Source of the DNA: Cyanodermella asteris
Lineage: Eukaryota; Ascomycota; Lecanoromycetes; Ostropales; Stictidaceae
Length of the DNA stretch: 64,000 nt
Reading direction: 5' to 3'
Assembly: GCA_900618795.1 (NCBI GenBank)
Contig: UYJD01000006.1
Coordinates: 1,534,220-1,598,219, forward strand
Shown here in pieces: positions 47,710 through 58,589 of the stretch; position 1 is the stretch's first letter; each line of letters opens with the position of its first letter. The position numbers and the translations under genes are program-made. The notes below the pieces were generated by a model. It saw only the letters and a program-made list of their open reading frames with translations, was not told where the DNA came from and did no database searches.

Positions 47710-48268
47710 ACTTGAGCCTTTTACGATGACATGTACGACTTTAGAATGTTCGATGCCGACTGCATCACGTATATAATGAAATGAACAAAGTTGAAACATA
47801 GATCATGCTTTCGTTGTCGTCGTGCCAACTTTCATGTTTCGGACGACCTTAGATTCGTTCTACTTCCTGCATTTCTTTGGCCGGGCCAGCAGAATAGCTT
47901 TGAGTCGGCGACACCAAGCTGGCTCCTATTCATGGCTACGCTCTCCAGCATCATTTTCTAGAAACTGCCCGTTTTGCTCGTTCGCGTCATCGCAGCTTCA
48001 AGCCACTTTGCCTCAATCTTGCCCGTATATTCTGCAGTTCCCATCGTCCATCCGAATCTAGGCTCTTATCACCGTGACTTCAATGCATGTGCCATGGTCC
48101 TTGTAGTCGTCTTGAAAAACGGCGGTGCTGTAGTCGCAAGGCGAGTGGGGAGAAGTCCCTGCTGGCCTGATTCGCGGAAAGTTCGAAAGGTCTTCAGCCC
48201 TTCATGTACAATCTCGATGCTGATCCTCTGAGCGGGTTTCGACCTCTAAATCTTTGATCCCCCCCTCG
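47710..48268. other. Convergent intergenic region, nothing seen
   Basis: Between the 3' ends of the dehydrogenase and the AAA ATPase gene. Only short random frames. Confidence 0.5.
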
Positions 48269-50161
48269 CTAAGAGGCCAGTTCGGGAGCCTTGTTGCCCT
48301 TGGCATTGGCATTGGTACTGTCGCTTGACTGAGCTGGCTGCTGCTGTTTGCCATCTTTACCGCTCGAGTTGAATACGAAAACGTCCTGTTTCTCGACTGT
48401 GCTCTCATCCTTCAACTCCTCCGCTTCCTTCAATATCGCCGCCTCCTTTTCGTCCCACTTCTCCAGTTCATCCCTCGCATTAGCCTCCGCCTTCTTGCGC
48501 GCAATCTTGGCCTCCGCTTTCGCAACTACCATCCGACGCGCCTCCGCCTTTTCTCTGTTCCTTTCCTTTGCTTCAGCTCTGAGCTTGTCCTGGATGGCCT
48601 TGACGCCCCAGTCTGCAGCGTTGTCTACGGCGCCGGCCGGCTCGTCCTTGTACTTGAGAAGAAAGCCCTGGATGGCGGCCAGACTGAGCTCGCACTCCGG
48701 CAGAGCGCTCGCGAACTTATCGGCCATGGCTTCAAGCTCGGACTCGGATATCACTTGATGCTCTTTGGCGCCGGCAATTTGCTCCGTGGAGGTCAGGTTC
48801 TTGTACATGCTGAGGAAGAGGTCGGACATTTCCGTTCGGCCGGGCAAGTCGAATGTAACGTGCATGTCTACACGTCCTGGTCTAATCAGAGCTTCGTCGA
48901 GCTTCTCTGGGTGGTTCGTTGTCATGACCACAATACGGCCCTCTTGACTAGCCACGCCGTCGAGAGCATTCAAAAGGCCGGAGAGCGAAACGGGAGTTGG
49001 GTTGCGGCGTCGACGGTATCGTGGGTCCATCATTCCGTAGTTGTGCATGTACGCTGCCCCCATTCCATTGTCGTCGTCGTCTCGCCTAAGTCCGGCTGCA
49101 TCGATGTCTTCGAGCAAAACAATGCAACGTGTCTGCAGGTTGAAGAAGAAGTTGGTCAGGGATCCCTCGTTGACATGAGGCTCAAGCAGGGATATCGTAT
49201 ACAGATCAAGGCCGAAAAGACCAGCAAGCGACGCCGTCAGAGACGTCTTGCCAGTACCGGGGGACCCGCTGAAGAGGTAGCCACGACGGTAAGGGATTCC
49301 ATGCGATGTATACCAGCGACGTGTTCGCGGGTGCAGGTATTCGTTGATGTCCTTCAGTAATGCCTCTTTCTTGTCGCGAGCCAGAATGACCGTGTCGATA
49401 GCGCGTGCTGGGCGTGTCAAGAACATGTTTGGATTTGTTATCGCCCTGCAGATACGGACCGTCGTTTGTGGCTTGCTTAGCTCGTGGGTCTGCGCATCCA
49501 AAATCAAGTCCTTGATCGGATCGGCCGTCCGTCCGAAGCACTCAAAGGAAAGACTACACATGTCCTGGAAGTTTTGTTGATTGTATGGATCCATGCGACG
49601 GTTGGATGATCGATCAGTGCGATTGTGCTTGAACCAGAAGAATCGCCCACGGTGGCGGAAGAGATGGCTCACTTTTTCAAATTGAAACTCGATGGGCGAA
49701 CGACCAATCATAGCACGATAATTCATGAGTTGATTGTGATCCTTGCCTGTAGATGACTGCTCCAGAAGATGCAATGCATTCTCGTCATCTTCCAGCGTGG
49801 ACGTTTTGACGGTGGTTACTCTGGCAGAGCGACTGCCCTGTGCAGGCAGTTTGTGATCTGCCATCCAGCGGAGGACGATGGCATATAGAGGATCATCATC
49901 CTGGATAGTGACTGTGGAGATGATCCAGTCTTTCGCCTGGCGATATAGGCTATTAGTCAGCCACCTGGAGAAGGCACTGAAGGCAGCGAACAACAGACTG
50001 GCATTAACTATGAGCACCGGATCGAAGCCAAGGATGTCTTTGAGTATGTATGAAATGAACGTTGCGCCTGATCTGAGGGAGTTGAAGGGACCCGTGGGCT
50101 GCACGTGTTGAGCCTGGTTGGTGGTGGCGACAGACTGGGCGATGGAACCCAAGGACGCCAT
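48269..50161 (-). CDS. BCS1-like AAA ATPase
   Basis: 630 residues, single exon. After a short N-terminal part there is a hydrophobic stretch (about residues 45-65, DPVLIVNASLLFAAFSAFS), then the BCS1 N-terminal domain (FQFEKVSHLFRHRGRFFWFKH) and the AAA module. Walker A is GSPGTGKTS at about 297-305, Walker B is CIVLLEDIDAAG, and the second region of homology is MTTNHPEKLDEALIRPGRVD. Mitochondrial Bcs1 moves the Rieske protein through the inner membrane, but fungi have several BCS1-like paralogs of unknown substrate. The presequence is not the classical one and the C terminus is a long Lys/Glu/Ala helix (AEAKERNREKAEARR..), so I call it a paralog and not Bcs1 itself. Confidence 0.9.
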   Translation of the reverse strand: MASLGSIAQSVATTNQAQHVQPTGPFNSLRSGATFISYILKDILGFDPVLIVNASLLFAAFSAFSRWLTNSLYRQAKDWIISTVTIQDDDPLYAIVLRWMADHKLPAQGSRSARVTTVKTSTLEDDENALHLLEQSSTGKDHNQLMNYRAMIGRSPIEFQFEKVSHLFRHRGRFFWFKHNRTDRSSNRRMDPYNQQNFQDMCSLSFECFGRTADPIKDLILDAQTHELSKPQTTVRICRAITNPNMFLTRPARAIDTVILARDKKEALLKDINEYLHPRTRRWYTSHGIPYRRGYLFSGSPGTGKTSLTASLAGLFGLDLYTISLLEPHVNEGSLTNFFFNLQTRCIVLLEDIDAAGLRRDDDDNGMGAAYMHNYGMMDPRYRRRRNPTPVSLSGLLNALDGVASQEGRIVVMTTNHPEKLDEALIRPGRVDMHVTFDLPGRTEMSDLFLSMYKNLTSTEQIAGAKEHQVISESELEAMADKFASALPECELSLAAIQGFLLKYKDEPAGAVDNAADWGVKAIQDKLRAEAKERNREKAEARRMVVAKAEAKIARKKAEANARDELEKWDEKEAAILKEAEELKDESTVEKQDVFVFNSSGKDGKQQQPAQSSDSTNANAKGNKAPELAS

Positions 50162-51267
50162 GGATGTTGCTCAGTGAGATCAGGTAGTGAATATGAACTT
50201 TCTATGTGTACAACTGGCACGCAACAACAAGTCTAGATATGCAAAAATCGTCAAGGCCGTGAACACGAGATGTAGGCGTCAGAGAACAAGGAAGCGGGTG
50301 AAAAGACGGGCATATAAGTAGCATCTTAGGCATCAGAAGGCAAGTGCGGCCGTCCGTCAGTGCCCTGTGAATGCGCCTGACCGCCGGACCAGAACTCCGC
50401 GTTTCTCCAAGGCTGACAGACGCTTCTGTGGAAACTTGATCTCCCACATCCTACTAACCGTCTGCATGCCTATTGTATACTCCGGAAGGTGGCATTTCGG
50501 GCGGAGAGAACAGCACGTTCGCCACAGCTTCCGCCGGGAGGGCCACGGCCACCTTTGAGAGTAAAACCATAGACACCTCTAGGATCATCTGGCCAACTAC
50601 TGACATGGACACTTCTCTGGGTTGTCGAATCGGCGTGAGGACGGATGCTTTCTTCGATGGCATCTAATCGGTCGAGATTCATTTCGAGCCAATCAACACG
50701 AAGTCCCACGCATCATCCCTACGAGATGATGCCAAACGATACGTCTAGCACTTTGGAGCATGTGGTCCGCAGTCGATCCGCACATGGCATTCCAGCTGCA
50801 CGAGTGTTTTCAAGGTGCTGATGGATAGCATTCTAGTAGAACGCTGGTGGACTTTGCCCGAATGGGCTGTGACGAACGAGGACTTATCCCTCACCGTGTT
50901 GTGTGGAGATACGAAAGGATCCCAGCCGCTCCAATGCGCCAGAGATGCATTCCACCGGTGAGTTGTTGTGAATGCGCCGATTGTGACTTGAAAATTATCA
51001 TTACTGCGTTATATGTGCAGATCCACAGCTTCAAGGCCAAACCAAAGGCAAAAAACCCACCGAGGACCACCACATTCCTGCCCAGACCGTTCTACCCAGC
51101 CTCAACAGCGTGCTTTCAATCAGGGTTTCCACAGTAGTTCAACGATGTGACCATTAGCTCAAAATTCGACAATGACCTGATACCAGCATTAGGTTACTCC
51201 ATGTCTCGAAAATATAAGCTGGTGTTAGCCTTCAAATCCGTCTACTCCACTCCGAGAAGCCTAGACT
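50162..51267. other. Intergenic, no supported gene
   Basis: 1.1 kb with the BCS1-like promoter and the 3' flank of the BTB gene. A plus-strand frame at 50473-50667 has a fairly protein-like composition but no visible family. Confidence 0.4.
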
Positions 51268-52404
51268 TCACGATTCCAAGCTGGGGGTGGACAGATTTGG
51301 TATCGGTGCCCTTCTTGCATCTTCTTCAAGCATCTGATCTTCTGCCCGTCTTTTCCCCATGCAGACGTGGCACCAGCTCGACAGCTCCATTGATGCTTCT
51401 CCCTCGAGCGACTTTTTGCAACCACAGCAAATTTCGATCATCCGCTCGGTCCTGTCGCAGGTCACCTTGATCAATATCCTTGCCGCTATGCAACTGAGCT
51501 CGCCCGACAGCGCATCCTTGAACTCCTGGAACTTCATCAAGCATGGGTAAAGTGTGTAGCACAACTCGAAGACGGCTTCTGCGTGCTCAGTGGACAAATC
51601 CTCTCCTTCCAGATGCGTGCGGCGGGCCAGATCGATTATACTTGAGATTGTGCTGGGTTTGTTTCCCACCCAGCGGCGTGTGGTCGTTGGCGCCATTCGA
51701 TAGGCCGTCACGGGGTATAAAAGTTCGCTCTCAAGGCCTTTTCGGAATGATGCGAGTGCCGTGGCCTTCAGGTCTTTCATCAGGTACCGCTTGCCAATGG
51801 CATACATGCGAATATCGACCCACAATTCGTCGACCGCTGCCTGGACCATACTGAGGCGAGACGGCTGCGCACTGTCTGGCGTCTGGGCTCCTTCCAGCAA
51901 CACATCACACGAATGCTTGTCACGGTAGACACTCTCGTACATGAACTTGAACATTCGTTCCATGTCTTCGTCGTTCTCGTCGGACAACTCAATCACTCCG
52001 GTTATACCTTCCCGCATCGGGCTCTTTATCGCATTCATGAAAAAGTCGCTGGCATAACAAATGATTGCCTTGTGCAGCTCTCGTTTCCGACCGTTGACGA
52101 TGACTGTACAATCGCTGAACTCGCCGGTGCGAAGCATATGATGTCGGTGCTCAACGGTTGAACAAACGGTGAAGGTGCTGGAAGTCGATTCATTGCTGAC
52201 GTCGCTCTCGCTCGCAACGCTGCCAGCTGTGCTGTTCGATCGCCTGTTGTTCTTTGACCTCTTCGACCAGGAGGGCAGTCTGAGGTGGAAAGTGAAAGTC
52301 TTGGTGGACATCAGCGGCATGCGTTTGGCTCGTGGCATAGGCTCATCCATGGATTTGAGCCCAAGCGCCATATTTTGAGCGAGTGAGAACGCCATTGGAT
52401 TCAT
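51268..52404 (-). CDS. BTB/POZ-domain protein
   Basis: 378 residues from the ATG at 52404. The frame stays open upstream, and a CTGAC followed by an AG directly before the start hints at an intron in the leader. The first 70 residues are basic and Ser-rich. The BTB fold runs from about residue 85: LRTGEFSDCTVIVNGRKRELHKAIICYASDFF, then GVIELSDENDEDMERMFKFMY, the usual pattern of fungal single-BTB proteins. The C-terminal part contains CxxC pairs (EICCGCKK, WCHVCMG) that may form a small zinc site. BTB proteins can act as Cullin-3 adaptors or protein-interaction modules; no Kelch, MATH or ankyrin partner domain is present, so the role is open. Confidence 0.88.
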   Translation of the reverse strand: MNPMAFSLAQNMALGLKSMDEPMPRAKRMPLMSTKTFTFHLRLPSWSKRSKNNRRSNSTAGSVASESDVSNESTSSTFTVCSTVEHRHHMLRTGEFSDCTVIVNGRKRELHKAIICYASDFFMNAIKSPMREGITGVIELSDENDEDMERMFKFMYESVYRDKHSCDVLLEGAQTPDSAQPSRLSMVQAAVDELWVDIRMYAIGKRYLMKDLKATALASFRKGLESELLYPVTAYRMAPTTTRRWVGNKPSTISSIIDLARRTHLEGEDLSTEHAEAVFELCYTLYPCLMKFQEFKDALSGELSCIAARILIKVTCDRTERMIEICCGCKKSLEGEASMELSSWCHVCMGKRRAEDQMLEEDARRAPIPNLSTPSLES

Positions 52405-53530
52405 GGCTGTTCCGTGTGTCAGGGGATGACTTCCCAAATGCTAATTGTCGATGTCGATTGGGCGGTGTGGCCAATGGTTGCAATACCGCCGGTGTTGTGC
52501 GCGGTGAGGAGGCAAAGTCGGCCGCAGAAATTCCTGTTCTCGCTTCTTCACAAAGCGCAACCGGTGATATCAGAAGTCGCAGCTCTCGGGACATTCTCGA
52601 CGCCCGCACTTCAACACGTTGGGCCTGATGAAGGGCTATGCAGGGTCTGAAAGGAATTGTCAGCTCCCTCCTGAAATTAATGGGGACGAACGTTGGGCCG
52701 ACACGCGGACGTGACAAATTGCTGGCTGCGATGCATGCAGCTTGCTTGAGGCTGCTCACTGAGGCAACAATTGATTCTATTTCAGCACGGTGGTCTGTGC
52801 TTTGGATTGGCTGCCATGTGGATCTGTCCCAGCCTCTTGCCACGCGCCGGCGTTGGTACAGATTTGGAGCTAACGCGGCTGCCGATGCGCTTTGTCTCTC
52901 CTAAGATTTGAGTTCCCTGGTCGGCTTCAACGCAGAAGGAGGTTGAAGATGGGAACCGAGTCACTTTACCGCTTGTCCCATGACAAAAATGAGCGAGGAC
53001 TTGGTCAATGTCCAGCTGTCTCTGATATCAACTTTCCCTCTTTTGCCATATGTGCCTTTGGGAATGCCGTTCTCCATGCCATCGGACCAAGCTGTCAATC
53101 TTCCCGTCCGGCTTTGGTGAGGCTTTACGATGACCAAAACTCTATACGTACTCTTTGCTCATTCACAAGCTGCTACGGCTCAAGGCTATTTATGCACGAC
53201 GAGGTCATCGACCATCCTGCAGCTGAGTGGTAGAGGTGTCGAGGACTTTGAGTCGATGCCATCGTTCTCAACATGTTGGAGCCACCGAATACCTTGTGTC
53301 TGGCTCGCAGCAATTTCAAATTCTTTCAAGTCGGTACGATCAATTCACAGCCATATCGGAGCCACTCACCGCAGGCCTCAAGTGCGACTCCCAGCGATGC
53401 CAAGCTTTATAAGTAGGTGCGGCCCATTTGAGGGCCTGCCAGAGTCACCATGTCACATTCCTCTGACTCATGGAAAGTGCCAAGGCTTTTAACTTTGTCA
53501 AAAACGTTCATTATCAGACAGAAGCGCTTT
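52405..53530. other. Intergenic, no supported gene
   Basis: 1.1 kb between two minus-strand genes. Contains the BTB promoter; nothing else recognised. Confidence 0.45.
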
Positions 53531-55102
53531 CTAAACGGTGTATCTGAAAAAAGAAGCATTGTCGCCCCTCTCCCTCTCCAACGTCTTCTCAGCCATAGTG
53601 TACTGCTCAACCGGCTTTCCAACGCGGTCTCGGCGAGCGTTCTCCCTCCTCAAGTACGTAGTCATGATGATCTGGAAGATCAAGCTCATTCCGAGGAATC
53701 CAATCAGCGTACCATGTCCCAGAGGATAGTACGGAGCGTCCTGAGTCCTATAGATGAATCCGGAGATGGCGCCACCGAGGTTACCTGGACTCTGTTAGTC
53801 AACGTAGCGGGAGCACATGGGAATTCTCAACATACCAAAGCCCACGTGCATGGCAATGCCGACGCCCCTTTTCAGGCTGCCTCCGATGTTGTTTCCGTTC
53901 CAAGCCACACCCTGCGGCACATTTGGGTAGACGCCCATTGTGACGAAGAAGACGCCGGCGTAGCGGGCGTTGTTGTCGTGAGCCAGCAGCAGCATCAGGA
54001 AGCCGGCGATGGCGATGAGCGTGAAGGAGATCATGAAGATGCCGCGAGTCTTGAGCTTGTCGGCGGCGTAGCCGGAGAGCAACGTGACGAAGCAGGCGGT
54101 GACGTACGGCGGCACGGACATGAGCTGGGCGGTGTTGTTGGTGTATCCGGGACCCTTGACAATGGTGGGCAGGAAGAGCGAGATGGAGTAGAGGGGCGTG
54201 TAGATGCCGATGGTGATGAACATGTGGCACCAGATCTTCCAGTCCTTGACGGCGTCCCAGAAGAACTTCATGTCGAACTCGTCCGAGAGGGCGCAGCGGT
54301 CGTCTTCGAGGCGGCGGGTGACCTCGGTGCGCTCCTCGGGCGTCAGGAATCGGGCCGTGGCCGGGTAGTCGTGCATGACGAAGAAGGCTGCGATGGCGAT
54401 CAAGAAGGTGATGATGCCCTCGAGGATGAAGATCCAGGACCAGCCGGGCAGGCCTCCGACGCCGTTCATCTCGATGATGCCGCGAGCGAGGAGACCGCCA
54501 AAGGCGCCGGCGACGGTGGCGGCGGAGAAGAAGATTGCCATGCGGAGACCGCACTCGTGGCGGCGGTACCAGAGCGTGATGAAGTAAGTCACACCGGGGA
54601 AGAGACCACCTTCAGCGAGACCCAGAGCGGCACGCACGACGAGCAGACCCTGGTAGTTCTTGACAATGCCCATGAGCGTGGTGCAGATACCCCAAGCAAC
54701 CATGATGGTCGGGATCCAGACCGAAGGGCGGGTTCGCTTCATCATCATGTTGGATGGGATCTCGGCGGCGACGTAAAAGGGGAAGAAGATTGCCAGGGCG
54801 TCATTGTACATGAGTCCCTTCATGTCCAGGGAAGCTTCGAGGCCGGCGAGACGAGCGTTGCCGATGTTGGTGCGGTCGAGGAAGAAGAGGAGGTAGAGGA
54901 GGGCCAGGAAGGGGAGCAGGTTCCAGTCCATCTTCCGGATCATGCGTTTGGTGGCCTTGGTGTCGAAGCCCTGTTCGTCGCCGGACGCGTAGCCGGAGGA
55001 GATGGTGTCGACATGCTCGACGATGAACTCCTTCTTGTCGGCAGAGTTGACGGTGTCGACTCTTTCGAGCGACATCGTGGGTGACGTTTCGATCATGGGC
55101 AT
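53531..55102 (-). CDS. MFS permease of the Dal5/allantoate (anion:cation symporter) family
   Basis: Plasma-membrane transporter for small organic anions or vitamins; relatives move allantoate, nicotinate, biotin or pantothenate, and the substrate cannot be told here. Exon 1 is 55102-53836, the intron 53835-53785 (51 nt, GTATGT, GACTAAC branch), exon 2 53784-53531; 506 aa. About twelve membrane segments are visible, beginning with MDWNLLPFLALLYLLFFLDR. Family signatures are the DRTNIGNARLAGLE loop after segment 1, EIPSNMMMKRTRPSVWIP, and GLAEGGLFPGVTYFITLWY. The junction restores GFGNLGGAISGFIYR, a conserved helix in the second half. The C-terminal tail is short and basic. The upstream in-frame ATGs (to 55195) look like leader. 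High GC3 suggests strong expression. Confidence 0.93.
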
Positions 55103-57588
55103 GGTGGGCGACGGTACCGGTGGGACGAGGAGGACTAGGGAGGAGAGTATGGGGGAGGAGGGCGGCGAGGCTCCGTTGACAAGCAAAAACACCAAGAACT
55201 TCAGATTCCGGCTGACCGACTTGCTTCACGCCAAAAGATTCGTGCTCGAAGAACAAAAGAGAAGTATCTGGGCAGAGAGATGCAACTTATAGATGCCAAA
55301 CCTCCGTCTGTCCTTGAGTCCAGATACACCCCTGCACGCCCAACAAACATCTGTCAGTCTCTTCCCCGCAAAAAGACACTTGGACGCTTTCCCATACCCC
55401 GGATTCAGTCCAGGACCATGACGAGAAGTATATTGGCAATGGCTTGCTCCGTGTGAACGAAGTGGATCCACACTTTTCAACAACAAAAGGATGCAAATGA
55501 ACAGATTCGCTCACGGACCATAAGGGGATCCGAAACCGATACACCGACCACAGCTACCAACAAAGGTCGTAGAGAACAGGCATTACGGAGGTACCAGAAC
55601 CATGAATCAGGGTGGATATGCAGGCTCAAGATCGAGACCCACGTTCGCGGTCATGACATGCTTAAACGAACAACTGGGACGGGTAAGTGAGTACTAGCAT
55701 ACGTGTAGAACCTGTCGTGAGCCCTCCAGAATCCCCCGATCGGCAGAGCAGAAACGTGCTGGAAGCCGGGAAGTCCGACCTCCAGAGCTTCGATCCCTAA
55801 CTCTAAACAAGTCGTGTTCGTGTCAACCGTAGTCGATAGTCTTGGTGGTTGACCAGAGTCGGCTGTAGCTACTGGGGGGGGCGGGTTGAAAGAGGCTGAG
55901 TCTCGGCCCTGGGCAAGACGCCGCTTCACCTCAGCCATGGACCTTGGCGGAGCGAATCAGACGTCTGGATGCCTCACGATCTGGTACTGATTGTCGATTG
56001 AGCTGATGAGCTGCCCCGGACAAATGGCAATGGCGTCCGGCAACTCTCTTTCTTTGAGTTGTTTGCGTGATTCCATATCGATACGGTCGGTTCGTGATGT
56101 CGGTGGCCGCTTCCGATGGGTGAGGCTGCTTCAGACGCCGGTGGAACTTCCGCATGGAAGCTTCGGAGGTGTGAAGTGTCTTGGCAATCAGGAACGTGCC
56201 AAGGAGGAGGATCGAAGCGAGATGGAAATTTGTCATGAGAGATGGAACGAGGGGCGGGAATCGCGATGAGAGTGGAAGTCAAAGACGGTCTGTCAGGGCT
56301 GAAGTTGGGTGAAGTTCACGGCTCGTCGAGGTGTCGTGGCGCGCCGTTGAACATCCTGTTGGCTAACGTCCTGCGATAACGAGCTTTAAAGTCTTACCTG
56401 CATGGCCGTATGAGCGGTCTGCTACACCTCAGAGATAATGTTACATTGCATACTTTGCGCGGATGCATCTTCGGGTGTGGGTGATCAAGATGCACGAGCA
56501 GGTAGTCGTATAGCTGGAGCGCTACCCCGGGAAATCGAGATAAGGCAGCTCGAACCCTTGGCCAGCACTGCCTCTTTTCGTCTTCAGGGACAGGACGAAT
56601 AATGATGGCGGACGGCAGTTCGTATCGATTGCAAACAAATCTCGGCGGCAGCGCTGAAGCCTCAAGCCTTGGGCATGTTCGAGGGATTACGAAAAGGTAT
56701 CTTTGCCCCGATGCCCAGCGTTCTGAACCGCATATCTACTGGGCGTGGCGCTTCAGAGGCCGGGGTCAACTGGTACGATCGCTCTAAAGTTCACGAGCCA
56801 GATTCAACAGAAAGTCAATCGCGAATAATGCTGATCGGAGCATTGACTCTTGACGTGATACTTTTTCTTCTTCTTCTTCTTCTTCCATGCGCATGCGCTG
56901 TCAGCATTCCGCGCACAAGTCTTTCAGTTTCCCCTCCATCTCATGATCTGGGTTTCTCTACTCATCCAGAGGAGCTCCGGTCAATGCAATTGCAGTACAG
57001 CATGCGATAATGAAGCGATTGATGCCTCGAAAATCGGATGCTGAACACTTCTAAGTATGGGCACAAGAGAAGTCGTGGCGTCTACAAACTATCATCAGCC
57101 TGACGAACCTGACCTCTGAGTACCTGGAGGGCAATCAAGATTGATCTACAGATAAGCCACCCACCACGGAATATCCAAACTGCCCACGGGATCAAAATGC
57201 TGGACAACTACGAGGTACAGGTATTGGAGCGCAATCACGTGGACACATCTACAGCAAGCAGAGCACGAACGCAGCAACCTTCAATTCACTCACGACCTGC
57301 GGCTGAGCACTCTGCGGACAGACGATCGTGAACGATCGGACAAGGATCCACCAATGAAAGCGCAGCGAAAGTAAGCGGGGCATACCTGTTCACCGGATCA
57401 GGTCAAAGAGCTCGTAAGGTTTGAGACGCGGGGATGTAAATACAGAATACCAGCCTTTGCCTACATTACCTGCCTACCTCCCTACCTGTCCTTTGTCTCT
57501 ACGATTCATCTTTCCCCATCCAAACGACCTGTAACTCCATCCAAACATTCCCACATACCCTTCCCGAAAGATCCAATCAACCGAAATC
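55103..57588. other. Intergenic, divergent promoters and a TTC repeat
   Basis: 2.5 kb between two divergent genes. A TTC microsatellite lies at 56861-56886. The last 150 nt before 57589 are pyrimidine-rich with CTACCT repeats, as a core promoter. No coding frame with family character. Confidence 0.5.
56861..56886. repeat. (TTC)n microsatellite
   Basis: Six or so TTC units, non-coding, in the divergent upstream region. Confidence 0.85.
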
Positions 57589-58278
57589 ATGCCTGCAGCC
57601 GTGTGCCCCGTCGTAGGAACAACCACCAACGTCCTACCCCCAAACCATCCAGAGATCCCCTCAGGTGTGTGTGTGTTTTACACTTAAACCGCCCCGTACA
57701 AATACGTTTTTACACGGTACACACATACCTACCTTACCCCCCCATCTTACTGACAACAATAAATCGAATTCGCAGACCCCGAAGCCCGCTGCCCCGTCGT
57801 AAACGCCAAAGTCTCCCACCACGACACCATAATCCACCACTCCCACCCTTCGGAGGAGACCGGCCCCTCCGCAATGGACGCCTCCCAGTGTCCCGCGCTG
57901 AAGAGCGCCGCCAACAGCGGCGAATCCGTCACCGACGCCGTGTGCCCAGGTAAGTAAAACCAGAAAACCCACAGAAAACCCCACAGAGAAGAACCGGGGG
58001 GAGGGGGAAACCCCCAAGATTCAGTTTGGGGTTGGGATAGAAAGAAAAGAAAAACGACAGTTTTGGGACTGACATTTTTGTTCTGCGATACAGTCGTCGG
58101 TGCCGTCAACAGCCATCTGCCTCCTGCGCATCCGGCGCTCAACGAGGAGGAGGCTGGGGCGGTTTGTCCGGTTACGAACGCGACTTTGGAGCATCATAAG
58201 AAGAAGGTGTTGATGCACAAGGCCGTGTCTGGGAATGCTTCGGCGGCGCAGTGCCCGGTTTTGATGAATAAGGCTTAG
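57589..58278 (+). CDS. Small Cys-Pro repeat protein, candidate haem or metal binder
   Basis: Three exons, 57589-57664, 57776-57949 and 58094-58278; 144 aa. Both introns (111 and 144 nt) are phase 1 with clean GT..CAG ends. The protein has exactly six Cys (6, 31, 64, 82, 108, 137) and each is followed by Pro: VCPVVG, RCPVVN, QCPALK, VCPVVG, VCPVTN, QCPVLM. It is two tandem copies of one unit, residues 4-79 and 80-144. Matching parts are AVCPVVG...LPPNHP and AVCPVVG...LPPAHP, CPVVNAK and CPVTNAT, then a His group (SHHDTIIHHSH; EHHKKKVLMH), then the last CP motif. Intron 2 falls at the unit boundary. CP dipeptides with a nearby hydrophobic residue are the core of haem regulatory motifs, so haem binding or sensing is my inference. 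No signal peptide, membrane segment or known domain is seen. Confidence 0.85.
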
Positions 58279-58589
58279 GCGCGCCTCGTCGGATTTACAC
58301 GGTTACTGGCGTTATGGATTCGACACTGTTGAGTGCATGATTGTGGATTACGAACTTTTATGGATATCGGCCGGATTACCGATGACTTTTAGGCTATGGG
58401 AGTACGATATACTGAGATTCCACGGATGCAGAGAGCATACTTGTTGTTGCACATGTCTTTGTAAATTGTCCATCGTGACGAAGACTCCTTTCTTCTCCAA
58501 TGATCCCGATGCGAGGCTGAGGGTGCTCTTGTCCACTAGATCTCGATGCCTACCCTATCCTACATATTCAAGAGCTTCTGGTGAACCTT
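58279..58589. other. Short convergent intergenic region
   Basis: 311 nt between two convergent 3' ends; nothing recognised. Confidence 0.5.

Noticed and set aside
46546-55102. Secondary-metabolite or catabolic gene cluster (dehydrogenase, permease, cupin, regulator)
   Set aside because: The genes are spread over 28 kb with housekeeping genes between them and no core synthase.
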